From positions 23,002,001 through 23,066,000 of the forward strand of contig JAFFJZ010000003.1 in assembly GCA_018340375.1 (NCBI GenBank): 64,000 nt of DNA, read 5' to 3'. Shown here one piece after another: positions 12,491 through 22,009 of the stretch. This DNA comes from Gonatopus flavifemur (lineage: Eukaryota > Arthropoda > Insecta > Hymenoptera > Dryinidae). The translations under genes were made by a program, and so were the position numbers. The notes under the pieces were generated by a model that did no database searches, was not told the DNA's origin, and worked only from the letters and a program-made list of their open reading frames with translations. Every line of letters begins with the position of its first letter. Position 1 is the stretch's first letter.

Positions 12491-13219
12491 ATTTACCGTG
12501 GAGTAATATTATGAAAGTTTGAGATCTCCCGAATATGACGGTACATTCAAGATGAACGAGATAGGTGATAACAAATTTCAATTCACCTTCAATCCCAATT
12601 TGATTCTTTTTTCACCTGGTAAAATCGTCGTGATTACTGTTGCTTGTTGCCAGCTGTTTCCCGCTTTCAAGCTTCATTTAGTACCGTATGGTACTGTATA
12701 ATTATCCGTTTGAAGATGCATGCGATATGAACATATTCGAATATTTTCAAAATGATAAACGCAGAGATGATTAAACGAACACGTCGAATGAGAACGATTT
12801 ATGCTTCCATATTTTCATTTATACTGATTCGTGCAGCAGAATCTAAATTTATTGTAGTAAAGGTACATTTAAGATTTATTCAAAGATGGATAATTGAATT
12901 AGTACTTGATTCAAATTTCTGTTGTAACGAAGCATATTCAAACATCTTCAGATAATATATGTGGATATGTCAGAATGTAGTATGTGTAGTGATGTTCGAT
13001 GCAGATTCGATCTTTGAGAAAATTTATTCTTTTTTAAACAAAATCGCGATTCTGAATCGATTCTTTACCAACCGATTTTTTTGAAAATCGATTCTTCAGC
13101 CTAAGAATCGACAATCGATTGTTTGAATTCGTTCATTTTTCCTTTTCTTTCAACTCCATCCATTATGATTGGACTTTAATACTTTCTTGTTATTCAAAAC
13201 CATTTTCATCAGGTAACAT

Positions 13220-13724
13220 CCCGAAGTGAACATGAAGCTTCAGCGAACGTTCAGATCAGATCAGTGTATAGATCGGGCCGAAGGTTCATTAGAGCTAACT
13301 TTTAGATTCACAAACGTTTGACAAAGGTTCTGCGAACGTTGAAATGTCCGGATCAAAATACGTTCGGGAAACATGGATGGAACTTGTGCTGAAGGTTCAT
13401 CAAAGGTTTGACGAAGCTTCACAAAAATATCTATACTTATATTAATTTTTATCAATTTATATGAAAAATGAATTAATTAATACACATAAATTATTATAAA
13501 TTAATCTGAGTATAGATATTTTTGTGAAGCTTCCTTAAACCTTCGATGAACCTTCAATGAACGTTCCATCTATGCTCCCTGCAAGTATTTTGAGGTGGAC
13601 ATTTCAACGTTCGTAGTACCTTTGATAAACGTTTGTGAATCTAAAAGTGAGCTTTTATAAACCTTCGATCCGATCTATACAGATCTAATCTGAACGTTCG
13701 CTGAAGCTTCATGTTCTCTTCGGG
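13220..13724. mobile_element. CCC...GGG long fold-back element, GAACGTTC family
   Basis: A near-complete hairpin. The left arm (13220 to about 13440) is repeated inverted to 13724, with an AT-rich loop of roughly 65 bp between. Ends are CCCGAAGTGAACATGAAGC, and CCCGAAGAGAACATGAAGC read from the other side. It is flanked by at on both sides (13218-13219 and 13725-13726). The arms are made of GAACGTT, GAAGCTTC and GAACCTTC words. No coding capacity. It is inserted inside the hAT element. Confidence 0.9.
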
Positions 13725-13750
13725 ATCAGATCAAATAAGTTTGGGTATTC

Positions 13751-13958
13751 ATGAAACTTCAATTCCATGATAATCGCAAATTTTCCCTATCAACGGGTCG
13801 TGAATATTACATCTTGTCGTTCTTAACCAATGAAGCGTTGCAGAAAAGGATCCGTGAACAACTGAGAACACAAACTGCTGTTGCCTCAGCTGACCGTTTG
13901 CAAGATTTTATTTGTGGAAGATTTGGGCAAATTGAACACAATCCCATTATGACCATTT
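13751..13958 (+). pseudogene. hAT transposase, internal fragment
   Basis: The reading frame from 13751 continues to the insertion at 13959, ending in wording (RFGQIEHNPIMTIS) that leads into the conserved LDPRFK block. That block resumes after the insertion at about 14293-14310. The BED zinc finger and catalytic N-terminal part are not present. It continues in 14287-14730. Confidence 0.75.
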
Positions 13959-14286
13959 CCCAACCAGAAATTGACAACAGGCGCAGTAATGCACCAGTAC
14001 TAGCCAAGACTGGCAGGGTACTGACATTTGTCTGGAATGATAACGCTTTTCAGTACTGGGGATTGAGTACTGATACCATTATTCGCAATCAGTGCAGGGC
14101 CAGTACTGGGTTAGTACCTGGCCGGTATTAAGCTCTCAGTACTGGTTTATCAGTACAGGCATATTACTGTATTTTTATGTATCCAGTACTGATACCGTAC
14201 GTGTTGACCAAGTGTTGGAGACCCAATACTGGCACTGTACTGTACCTGTTGTCAACATTGGCATATTACGGATTTTTCTGATTGGG
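13959..14286 (+). mobile_element. CCC...GGG element, CAGTACTG family, copy 1
   Basis: 328 bp long, starting CCCAACCAGAAATTGACAAC; the right end read inverted is CCCAATCAGAAAAATCCG. It contains about ten CAGTACTGG or CCAGTACTG words. It is the same length as, and homologous in inverted orientation to, 26355-26682. Its insertion splits the hAT transposase between TIS and the LDPRFK block; removing it restores a continuous frame. The flanks are tt and at(t), so the 2-bp duplication is blurred by a single base change or addition. Confidence 0.85.
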
Positions 14287-14730
14287 ATTCTACCATATTA
14301 GATCCTAGATTTTAAAAACTTCATGACCCCTCGGCATATTTCAGTTCGATCGAACGGCTCACAAACTGGATAAAAGATACTGATCGAATGGGAATCCTCA
14401 GCAAGGAATTACAACACAAGAAATTGTTGAAGAGGATTTATGGTCTCTCCATGATAATCTTATTCAAGTTGGAAGCATTATTTAGATCAACCTTTAATCA
14501 CTCGGAAAGAAAATCCAATACAGTATTGGTTGAAACACAAATCACTATATCCAACTCTTAGTATCATTGCGAAGAAATATTTGGCAAGTGTTGCAATATC
14601 GGTACCGTCTGAACGCCTTTTTTCAAGAGCTGGAAATATTCTAACCGATAAAAGAAGCAGGCTTTCGTCAGATCATCTTCAACAATCACTGTTCCTCAAT
14701 TCATTATCACTGAAAGACTGGCAAATATAA
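14287..14730 (+). pseudogene. hAT transposase C-terminal part with dimerisation domain
   Basis: After the insertion the frame resumes with LDPRFKNF, typical of hAT transposases. Several stops and frame changes follow, then an open stretch (14530-14730) with ISVPSERLFSRAGNI and TDKRSRLSSDHLQQSLFL, the conserved hAT C-terminal dimerisation domain. This domain forms the transposase multimer. The combined lesions make it non-functional. Confidence 0.88.
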
Positions 14731-15209
14731 ATTGATCAGTCATACTCGATATATTATGATTATCATCACTATCATAGATTAATCATCATTATAAATATCA
14801 AACAACAAATTGCATATTTTCTTACGCTGAAATGAAATGAAATACAGATACAATTTCTAAAGATCTCGTAACGTGATCATTCATGGATGGAGGCACTGAA
14901 GCATCAGGAGAAGCGGGTAAAATTTTGGGCCGACTTTTTTTCATAAATTTCAATTTAAAATGAGTGATAATCAAGCAGTCCATATCGCAAATTGGATTCT
15001 GAACATAAATCTGGATTCTTCCACGGTTTGTGAATATTAGAGAACGAAGTTTATGCAGAACTTCTGACGTTCGAAGTTTATTATTCTGAAAATTCTCTTA
15101 TGCTTACCAAGAATTGTTAAGAACAACTGAAATTCACATTTAGAGTCCAATTTTAGTAGTAAATTTCATTATTACGCATTTGAAAATGCCAGTGAACTTA
15201 TAATTTGTA

Positions 15210-15475
15210 CACTGAAAAAACAGATATCTTGAAAAATACCATAATTTATGGATTTTCAGCGCTGGTCTGACCCGAGTCGGAATATTCACTTGCATGAATC
15301 TCTAAAAGTACCATAATTTCTTGGACTTTTTGAAATAAGTATAGTACCTTCCGTATAAAAGTCCAAGACATTATGGTACTTTTAGAGGTTTTTTCAGGTA
15401 AATATTTAGACTCGGTCAGACCAGCGCAGAAAATCCATAAATTATGGTACTTTTTAAGATACCTTTTTCTCCGTG
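15210..15475. mobile_element. CACTG fold-back MITE in the hAT 3' region
   Basis: 266 bp with long inverted arms. Ends are CACTGAAAAAACAGATATCT and CACGGAGAAAAAGGTATCT. Shared inner blocks include ACCATAATTTATGG, GCGCTGGTCTGACC and CTCTAAAAGTACCATAAT. It is flanked by ta on both sides. The TA duplication suggests a Tc1/mariner-type origin; the CACTG ends would also suit a CACTA-type origin. No coding capacity. Confidence 0.85.
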
Positions 15476-15718
15476 TAGAAACAGTTGGCTCGCTTCTTTT
15501 GATGCTTGAATGCTTTTAATATACATGATTTGCCATCACCCAGTATTATAGTAATTAAAATATCGTCATTATCTCTGCAAATTTTGATGTAATTTAAACA
15601 AAATTTTTAATCGATTTTTTAAGAATCGATTCTTTGGTTTCAATTTTTAGGAGAACCGGTTCTTGTGATTCGATTCAAAATCGATTTAAGAATCGAACAC
15701 CACTAGTAGAGTGACAAT

Positions 15719-15868
15719 GCGTCGCTTCGAGTCTTTGAATAAACATTTTTACAAAATATATTGTCAAATAATTCAGATTATAAGACAAAAACAGATTTTT
15801 CTCTTATCATGTGAATTATTTGACAATATATTTTGTAAAAATTTTCATGTAAAGACTCGAAGCGACGC
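15719..15868. mobile_element. 150-bp near-perfect fold-back next to the hAT end
   Basis: GCGTCGCTTCGAGTCTTT at the left end recurs inverted at the right end. The two arms of about 65 bp stay paired through ACAAAATATATTGTCAAATAATT with only a few mismatches. The loop is about 15 bp. No clear target duplication, so the transposon class is unknown. Confidence 0.75.
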
Positions 15869-16220
15869 GTTTTCATCCTGAAAGGTGAATTCCCTTCATT
15901 TCCTTTTGTCCGTGAGGAGAGTGCGAATCGAAACGATTTGGATGGAAAGCCAGTCGGCTCTGAACGATTTTATGAGTAGCTACTCTAAATTATGATATAT
16001 CAGTGAAATCAAAAACCACATTGATGTATTGTAATACAAAAATCTGATAAAGAGAAATAGAAAAGGGTTGCTTCCAAGAAGAAGATAAAGAAACTGGTCC
16101 AAAGATCGTGCCATTTCAAGGTTGAAATAAAGAATCTTGGGATGCACGGGGAGACTAATGAAAATTGAGGAAACTGAAGCCTATCGAAACGAACAGATGA
16201 GGATTCCCCACAATCGGCTT
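15869..16220. other. Gene-free gap
   Basis: Ordinary AT-rich sequence between the fold-back and the CACTG element. No coding or RNA feature supported. Confidence 0.4.
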
Positions 16221-17259
16221 CACTGTAAAAGAATTTCACCGGAAAATTCCAGTACATGTACTGGAAGCAATTCACTTGTACATGCATCGGAAAATTTCAG
16301 CACATTTCTACTGCAAAAATTCAGTACAAATGTTATGGAATTGCAGCATCAAAACTGGAAATTTTCTGAGCCTCAGGACTGGAATTTTTCAGTACACGAA
16401 TTGGACTTTTCCAGGACATGTATTGGAAAATTAATGCTGAAAATATTCATGAAAATTTGAAAAAAAATTGCTCACGCAAAGTGGTTTTGCACGGTCCTTG
16501 TGTTTCAAGATCGTTCAGAAACTTGACCATTCATATGGATGGACAGAAAGTCATATCTACCTCACTGGATTTGAACCTACACTTTTCTACCTGCATACCA
16601 ACTGAAACCTAAAACCTAACTGATGAGCTATAGCGCGACATGCTGGAAGGCCAGTTTGGGTTATGCTTCATATTCAGAATACACAAAGGAGTAAGTCTTC
16701 GAAAAATCTCATATATCAATTTTATTTCCTACAATTACAATTATTATCAAATAAAATCTCAATCAGGAAATTTTTAATATGAAGATTTGGAATTTTTCCT
16801 GCCAGAAATGACGAAGTAAAAAATTTCGGTGCAACAGTGATTAAATTCCAGCATAACTCGAAAATTCCATTGCATAGCAACTGGAAAATTCCATCACACG
16901 ACCTGAAAATTGCAGTTCAAAACCTGTATAATTCCAGTACACCAACGATTAGGTTTTTTTTTCTAAATTCGAAAGTTTTTCCAAGTCCTCATTGAGGGGG
17001 TACTTTTCTCTGGTGTACAAGAGCCGTAAAATTGTAATACGAGCCAGTAAAATTTTCGCGAAATCATGGCAAAATTTCAGTACACAATCTCAAACTTAAA
17101 AATTCCAGTACAAGGACTAAATTTTCAGTTATGCTTGGTAAATTTTCAGTACCGTACCAACGAAATCTCTGTAATAGCACTGGAATATCCATGTTCCAGT
17201 AGTAACACCGGAAATTTCTTGTCCAGGTGCACAATAAATTCCCAGTTTTTCTCACAGTG
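16221..17259. mobile_element. 1.04-kb CACTGT element with CCAGTAC words
   Basis: The left end CACTGTAAAAGAATTTCACC and the right end, read inverted as CACTGTGAGAAAAACTGGG, are flanked by tt on both sides (16219-16220 and 17260-17261). Sub-terminal zones are filled with ATTCCAGTACA and TACTGGAAA words in both orientations, an arrangement typical of CACTA/EnSpm-like elements. No transposase, so non-autonomous. The tt duplication argues against a Tc1/mariner origin for this one. Confidence 0.75.
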
Positions 17260-18646
17260 TTGATTCCAGCTCTTCTCTCAATTGTAAGAAATATTTATAT
17301 TTTACGTTGATGAAGAATATAATCATAGGCATGTAAAGAATTTATAGATAATTCTTATACCTTGAAATAATTTTCTTATACTGTCCTTACACCATCACAG
17401 GAGTTTACCCCCCGCCACTGTTTCCGTCTGTAGAAATAGAATGTTCCTACGATTTTTCGAGTCTCTGGGACGACCGGTAGTTTTGAGAATAGAAAGAAGC
17501 CACAATTTCTAGCAGTTTCTGTAATGATGTGTTAGCGTGAGAATCGTTCCATTCGCATCAGAATTCATATCTTCTCCTCGCGATAGAATTTTTAACGAAA
17601 TAAGGTATGGGAATAGTCTCAAAACTATACATGTACGAAATCAAGGATCTCCCAAGGTCAACGGATTTATCTGAATTCGAAAAAATTGCACATAATGATG
17701 AAATAACGCGAGCTTCAATGATCGTTTCATATATCACATCCACTTTTCGTTTGTTCGTTGAACATCGAGGACAAGATCGAAGAGAAGATTCTCCCAGTAT
17801 AATTCAACAGTTTACCTAGAAGACTCTTTTTTCAATTCTGAAAAATTCATGAAAATCCTGCCTTGACGCTCCATCTCGCCCGAGTTATATTGAGCGAATA
17901 AAGCTTCGCGTATATCACGAGGAAAATATTTTGTGAATCCAAGTGCTCGCTTGGTTGAATATGCATAGATAACTCAAGTGCACGTGTATCTACTTCGAAT
18001 CCTGTTCATTTAATTCAAGCACATCATCGTTTAGATAAGCATGTATTTATTGCAATTATATTGATATTCACACTTAAAATTTTGCACATTATATTTTGAT
18101 AGATCGAAATATTCAACCCCAACGGTTATAAAATAAGTGAGTACTTTCAATGTTATATCGCAACGATTTTGAATCCTCGAATGCATTGAAATTTAACACT
18201 CGAGTTTGTAGTGTATGTGAGATGATTTATGCGAATCAGGGAACCTGTATGCATGTACAATATATCTTCTGATATGAACCTTTCAATGAAAATTGATTCT
18301 ACAGAATTATTTATGGACAATTTTTGTATAATTCGTACACATTTCATGTAAAACTGTATATTAATTATATAAATCACTGTTCAATAGAGCATTTTCACAT
18401 GCGATGCCCAGATCACTTCCACTCTCATTTTGTAATTCATTGTATTTTCATAATGATTTTATCTCACTGTTTTGGATGCATACAAACAAAGTGATGTATT
18501 TGAAGACTGATTCTACTTTGAGTAACTGATATTCTTTCCAATATGAATTCATTCCTGGAGCGCGTTATTGAATTCTTATTTGAATATTTGAATAAATTTA
18601 AGTGTATCAATTTAAATCAAATGAAAAGCATCCCCCAGAGAACAAT
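17260..18646. other. Gene-free stretch
   Basis: Unique-looking AT-rich sequence with frames up to 74 codons only. No repeat structure recognised. Confidence 0.4.
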
Positions 18647-18910
18647 CCCATGTCACACAGAATATTTTGAGAATATTCTCACAACCGTAGAAGATTCGTG
18701 AAAATTCATAAAACAATTCTGGGAACATTTGAATGAGATTATTTTGATATTCTAGGAACCTTCGTACAATATTCGTACAAAGTTTGTAGGGAGATTAATG
18801 ACCAGCGCATGCGCAAGTATGTTGTTGACAGGCTACATTGAATTTGTATTTTTGGAATAATAAATTCATGAAAGGTGATTATCGCAAATGTTCTCTGAGA
18901 GTGCCATTGT

Positions 18911-19882
18911 CACGTGTGGAAATCAATCCTGGGCATCCTAAACTACGTTACGGGCCCGTAAGGGTATAACTTGGGCATCCAATATGAGAGTTTCGCACCC
19001 ACGGCCCATGTGGGGCCCAGCTGGGGTGGCTAGTGTACTCCCCGGATATTTTGATCATATCCACAGTCCATATAGGCCCTGGGCAAGCCACCATTGTCAC
19101 GCCCAGGTATTGTTATTTGAGCATGCCCAGTGACACCCCATAGAGGCCCTGGGCGGGCCACCATTGTCTAGCTCAAGTATTGTAATTTGAGCATATCCAG
19201 TCACACCCTATAGAGGCCCTGGGTTGGCTATCATTGTTTCCCCTGTTAAAAAAATCTGGCAGAACCGGACAACATTTTGACCCAGATCTGACAAGTTTGT
19301 CTGACATTGGTTGGTTCGTACATCAGTTTGAACACTCATGATCTATCAGATCCGGGTTAAAATTCTGTCTGGTTTGAATTTTAGTTCATTATTTTGTATA
19401 TCGAGAAAGTTTTGTTTTCGTTCAGTTTTCTTCAAACTTTGGGAGGAGGTAATGATAAACAAAAAATACTTTTGTATTACGGCTGGCTGGAAAAAATATT
19501 GTCATTACCTTCCTGAAAATTTACATACAAGAGCGGATGGGAATTTTGATTTGTTTTTGATTTGATGGTAATTTTACATAGAGGATGGATCTATCAAAAA
19601 CTAACCCTCGAAGAACATTTTGCTGGAGCAAATTCATTTGTATTTTATCTGAGGAATATCAGCCGAATATCCTGGGCCCCAGCGCAACATGAAACTTGAA
19701 AATTCATATGGGCCAAAATGAACTCCCTAAGTTGGTCCAAGTTGAATTCTGGATGTGAGCCAAGTTTGGGAACTATAGACACCCCAAGTTGGGACCGATC
19801 CAGGTATCCTTACCACGACCACATTTTAAGTAGGGATTATAAACCTGGCCCAGGTCTGAGCCCGGAAAAATGTTCACTTGGG
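18911..19882 (+). mobile_element. CCC...GGG element with GGGCC sub-repeats, copy 2
   Basis: Homologous to 3820-4877. The left end CACGTGTGGAAATCAATCC has one change from CCC; the right end inverted begins CCCAAGTGAACATTTTTCC. It is flanked by gt on both sides (18909-18910 and 19883-19884). Relative to copy 1 it has an extra 69-bp sub-repeat and lacks an internal stretch of roughly 150 bp. It is nested inside 18647-20366. Confidence 0.88.
19057..19241 (+). repeat. Tandem sub-repeat, about 69-bp unit, 2.7 copies
   Basis: Three successive units with ATAGRGGCCCTGGG, CCACCATTGTC and AGTATTGTAATTTGAGCAT. One unit more than in the sister element. Confidence 0.8.
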
Positions 19883-19953
19883 GTGTGAAAAATAATCTCC
19901 AAAAGTGTAATAAATTGTCAACGAATGCCGTATACTATGCTTGTTGCAATCAT

Positions 19954-20082
19954 CCCGTACAGCACCGGACATTTCTACGTTGCCTCTACGTTGCCTCCGC
20001 GTGGAATCTCCGTTCATCCACGTTCTATCCACGTGGAGTCCACGGGGATGCGACGTGGAAGTCGGTGGATGTGCTGTTAGGG
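19954..20082 (+). mobile_element. 129-bp CCC...GGG element, ACAGCACA type
   Basis: Begins CCCGTACAGCACCGGACA; the right end inverted begins CCCTAACAGCACATCCACC. It is flanked by at on both sides (19952-19953 and 20083-20084). The interior repeats ACGTTG, CACGTGGA and GACGTGGA words in both orientations. Partial relatives lie at 9583-9663 and 28555-28615. It is a second insertion in the element at 18647-20366. Confidence 0.88.
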
Positions 20083-20366
20083 ATAAGTATCCAAAATATT
20101 GCTAACAATTCATGATTACAGATGCCTAATGACCAAAAAAATTAATTGTGAAGTTGTTTTTGGTGACATGCAGAAGTTTGACATGCAGTTTATATTAATG
20201 GGAATTTTTATTTCAACAGCATTTTCTTGTAATATCCCCACAATATTCGTGGCATCATATTCTGAGAATATTTGAAACAGTCTCATTCAAGAATTCCCAT
20301 AGAATATTCAAATATTTTCAATGTATATCCTCAGAACATTCTCAGAACGTGCGTGTGCCACCTGGG

Positions 20367-21568
20367 ATACATAGTTGAAATTCAGAGTCAATATTCTTTC
20401 GGCATATTTGATTGCTGTGAAACTAATTTTTGTCTATAGATTTGAAGTGAATAGAATGATTACGATGATGCACTATGCATTTATTGAATAGAAAATCAAA
20501 TATGAAATATTAATGCTTCGACAGGTTGTACGACAATCCGATCACAATTGAATTCCATCATCGAATACTATAAGAGTACCGACAAAAAACTATGTGTGAT
20601 AGAAAAATAATGCTTTGGATAAGATCAAAGTCACGTATGCATGTCCGTGATTATCCGTACTAATGCAAGTGAACAGGTGGGAAATCCACATCCCGCTACG
20701 TCATGTTGACCGATGTCAATCCATGCAAATTGACGATGCACTGTGATACGTACATGAATATCCATTCTTGCCTGAATTTCATGCAGATGCACGTAAAATG
20801 GATGTGTGGGTAAAGAAATCTGTTCGAATTCAACCAAACTCTTTTGTACGAAGGAAATATTCAACTAACATTTGAGTTCTTGAAGATATCTAGAAGAATA
20901 CTGAATTGAGAAATCTTTCAGGACGTTCTTGGAGAGTTCTTAAAGATATCTTTCAGAAGTGTTAGAAATGCATCTTGTGAAAGGTTTGTAACAGAATAGT
21001 TAATTCAGAGATTTCCAAGAACTTGGAAAGATTAGGATACGTTTAAGAAGATACATTTTTCAGCAGATTTGTGGTTATATGAGCACATGATCATGAATAA
21101 CACAGAATAAAACTTGGAATGTACCTGTTATTACAATCGTATTGCAAATAAAGTAAATTTATCCATGAATTGAAAGCTTGAATCAACCTTATCTTGAGAT
21201 ACCAAGAAATTTGAAAGTTTGTCAAAAGTACGATACTGTCTCTTTATAATGTGCGCACTAAAATCACCGAGTATTCACTTCAAAATAATTTTTCAGAAAT
21301 ACTTTAGAAAGAATCTGTGGTATTCACGAAATATTCAAAGGCTGACTTTGGTTTTTGCCACCCCTAATCTGGTAGCAAAAATCACTTTTGCACGAAAATA
21401 TTCATTACCAAAGAATGTTGTTTTATTGTTTAGACTTTATTACTCTCCTGAAAATTATTTTTAAATTATTCAAACTGAAAAGAATTTTTTTTGACCCGAT
21501 TGCCGCCCTTGCCGATAGTCCTTCCCTGGAAATATTAACGACCACTTCATTCTCACCAGGGTGAGTTT
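20367..21568. other. Gene-free stretch with AAGATATCTT words
   Basis: At 20880-21070 the words TTCTTGAAGATATCT, TTCTTAAAGATATCTT and CCAAGAACTTGG recur, similar to the 54598-55139 family. They may be an eroded copy, but no ends can be recognised. Confidence 0.4.
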
Positions 21569-22009
21569 GTGAGTTTGATGTGTTATGATTTTGATTCCAA
21601 ATTTTTGAAACTAAATATTCCTGATTCATCGTTTGCAAGGAGGAAAAATGATTTAATTTTTGCCTACAAAGTTTTCAATGGACATATTGATTCCAGTCTT
21701 TCTTTTTATCACTGTTTCAATTCAATGTACCGAATAAGGAAGAAGGAATCCCTGACTGGAAAGACCTATCGAACCTCGACCAGTCGCATTGAAATTGAAC
21801 AAAGGTCCGATTACATCTCATCTCATCATTTGTTAATGAAAGTTCGTCAGTTTTATGTATTTCTTCAACGACAATCTCCTCGAAACTCACCAAATCTGAA
21901 CGAATTTCGGACAATGTTTCAGCCAAATCTCATGAAATTTTATTTCATAGGATTCCTTGGATTCCTTCAATCAGGACATATAGTGGTTCAAATTTTCGTA
22001 TTCTCATAA
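21569..22009 (+). pseudogene. Probable LINE ORF2 C-terminal relic
   Basis: An open frame of 146 codons whose early part reads ARRKNDLIFAYKVFNGHID. This closely fits the stretch downstream of the reverse transcriptase in CR1/Jockey-type non-LTR retrotransposons, where RR...DL...YK..NG.ID is common. The later part does not follow the family well, so a frameshift is likely. No reverse transcriptase catalytic motif or poly(A) tail is visible nearby. I read it as a short decayed fragment; the assignment rests on one motif. Confidence 0.4.

Larger units (their letters stand above)
10956..12986. other. Gene-free stretch with microsatellites
   Basis: Contains a TA run (about 11568-11585), a CTG/TTG trinucleotide run (12003-12048) and a GA run (12470-12490). 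The trinucleotide run makes a spurious Asn/Ser-rich minus-strand frame. The 11620-11800 segment is less AT-rich and contains paired CAGG/CCTG words, but no gene is recognisable. Confidence 0.4.
12987..15705 (+). mobile_element. hAT element carrying three younger insertions
   Basis: The left end TAGTGATGTTCGAT and the right end, which reads TAGTGGTGTTCGATTC on the other strand, form hAT-style terminal repeats. Both sub-terminal regions are rich in ATCGATT words. The interior holds hAT transposase remains. Three later insertions sit inside: 13220-13724, 13959-14286 and 15210-15475. Without these the element is about 1.6 kb, shorter than autonomous hAT elements, so it is internally deleted as well as interrupted. 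An 8-bp duplication is expected for hAT, but the flanks agree only poorly. Confidence 0.8.
18647..20366. mobile_element. CCC...GGG element, GAATATTC family, with two nested insertions
   Basis: The left end begins CCCATGTCACACAGAATATT. The right end read inverted begins CCCAGGTGGCACACGCACG and also continues into TTCTGAGAATGTTCT. It is flanked by at on both sides (18645-18646 and 20367-20368). Its own sequence is only about 0.6 kb; two younger elements (18911-19882 and 19954-20082) make up the rest. The sub-terminal parts repeat GAATATTC, GAATATTT and AGAATATTCTCA words. Confidence 0.7.
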
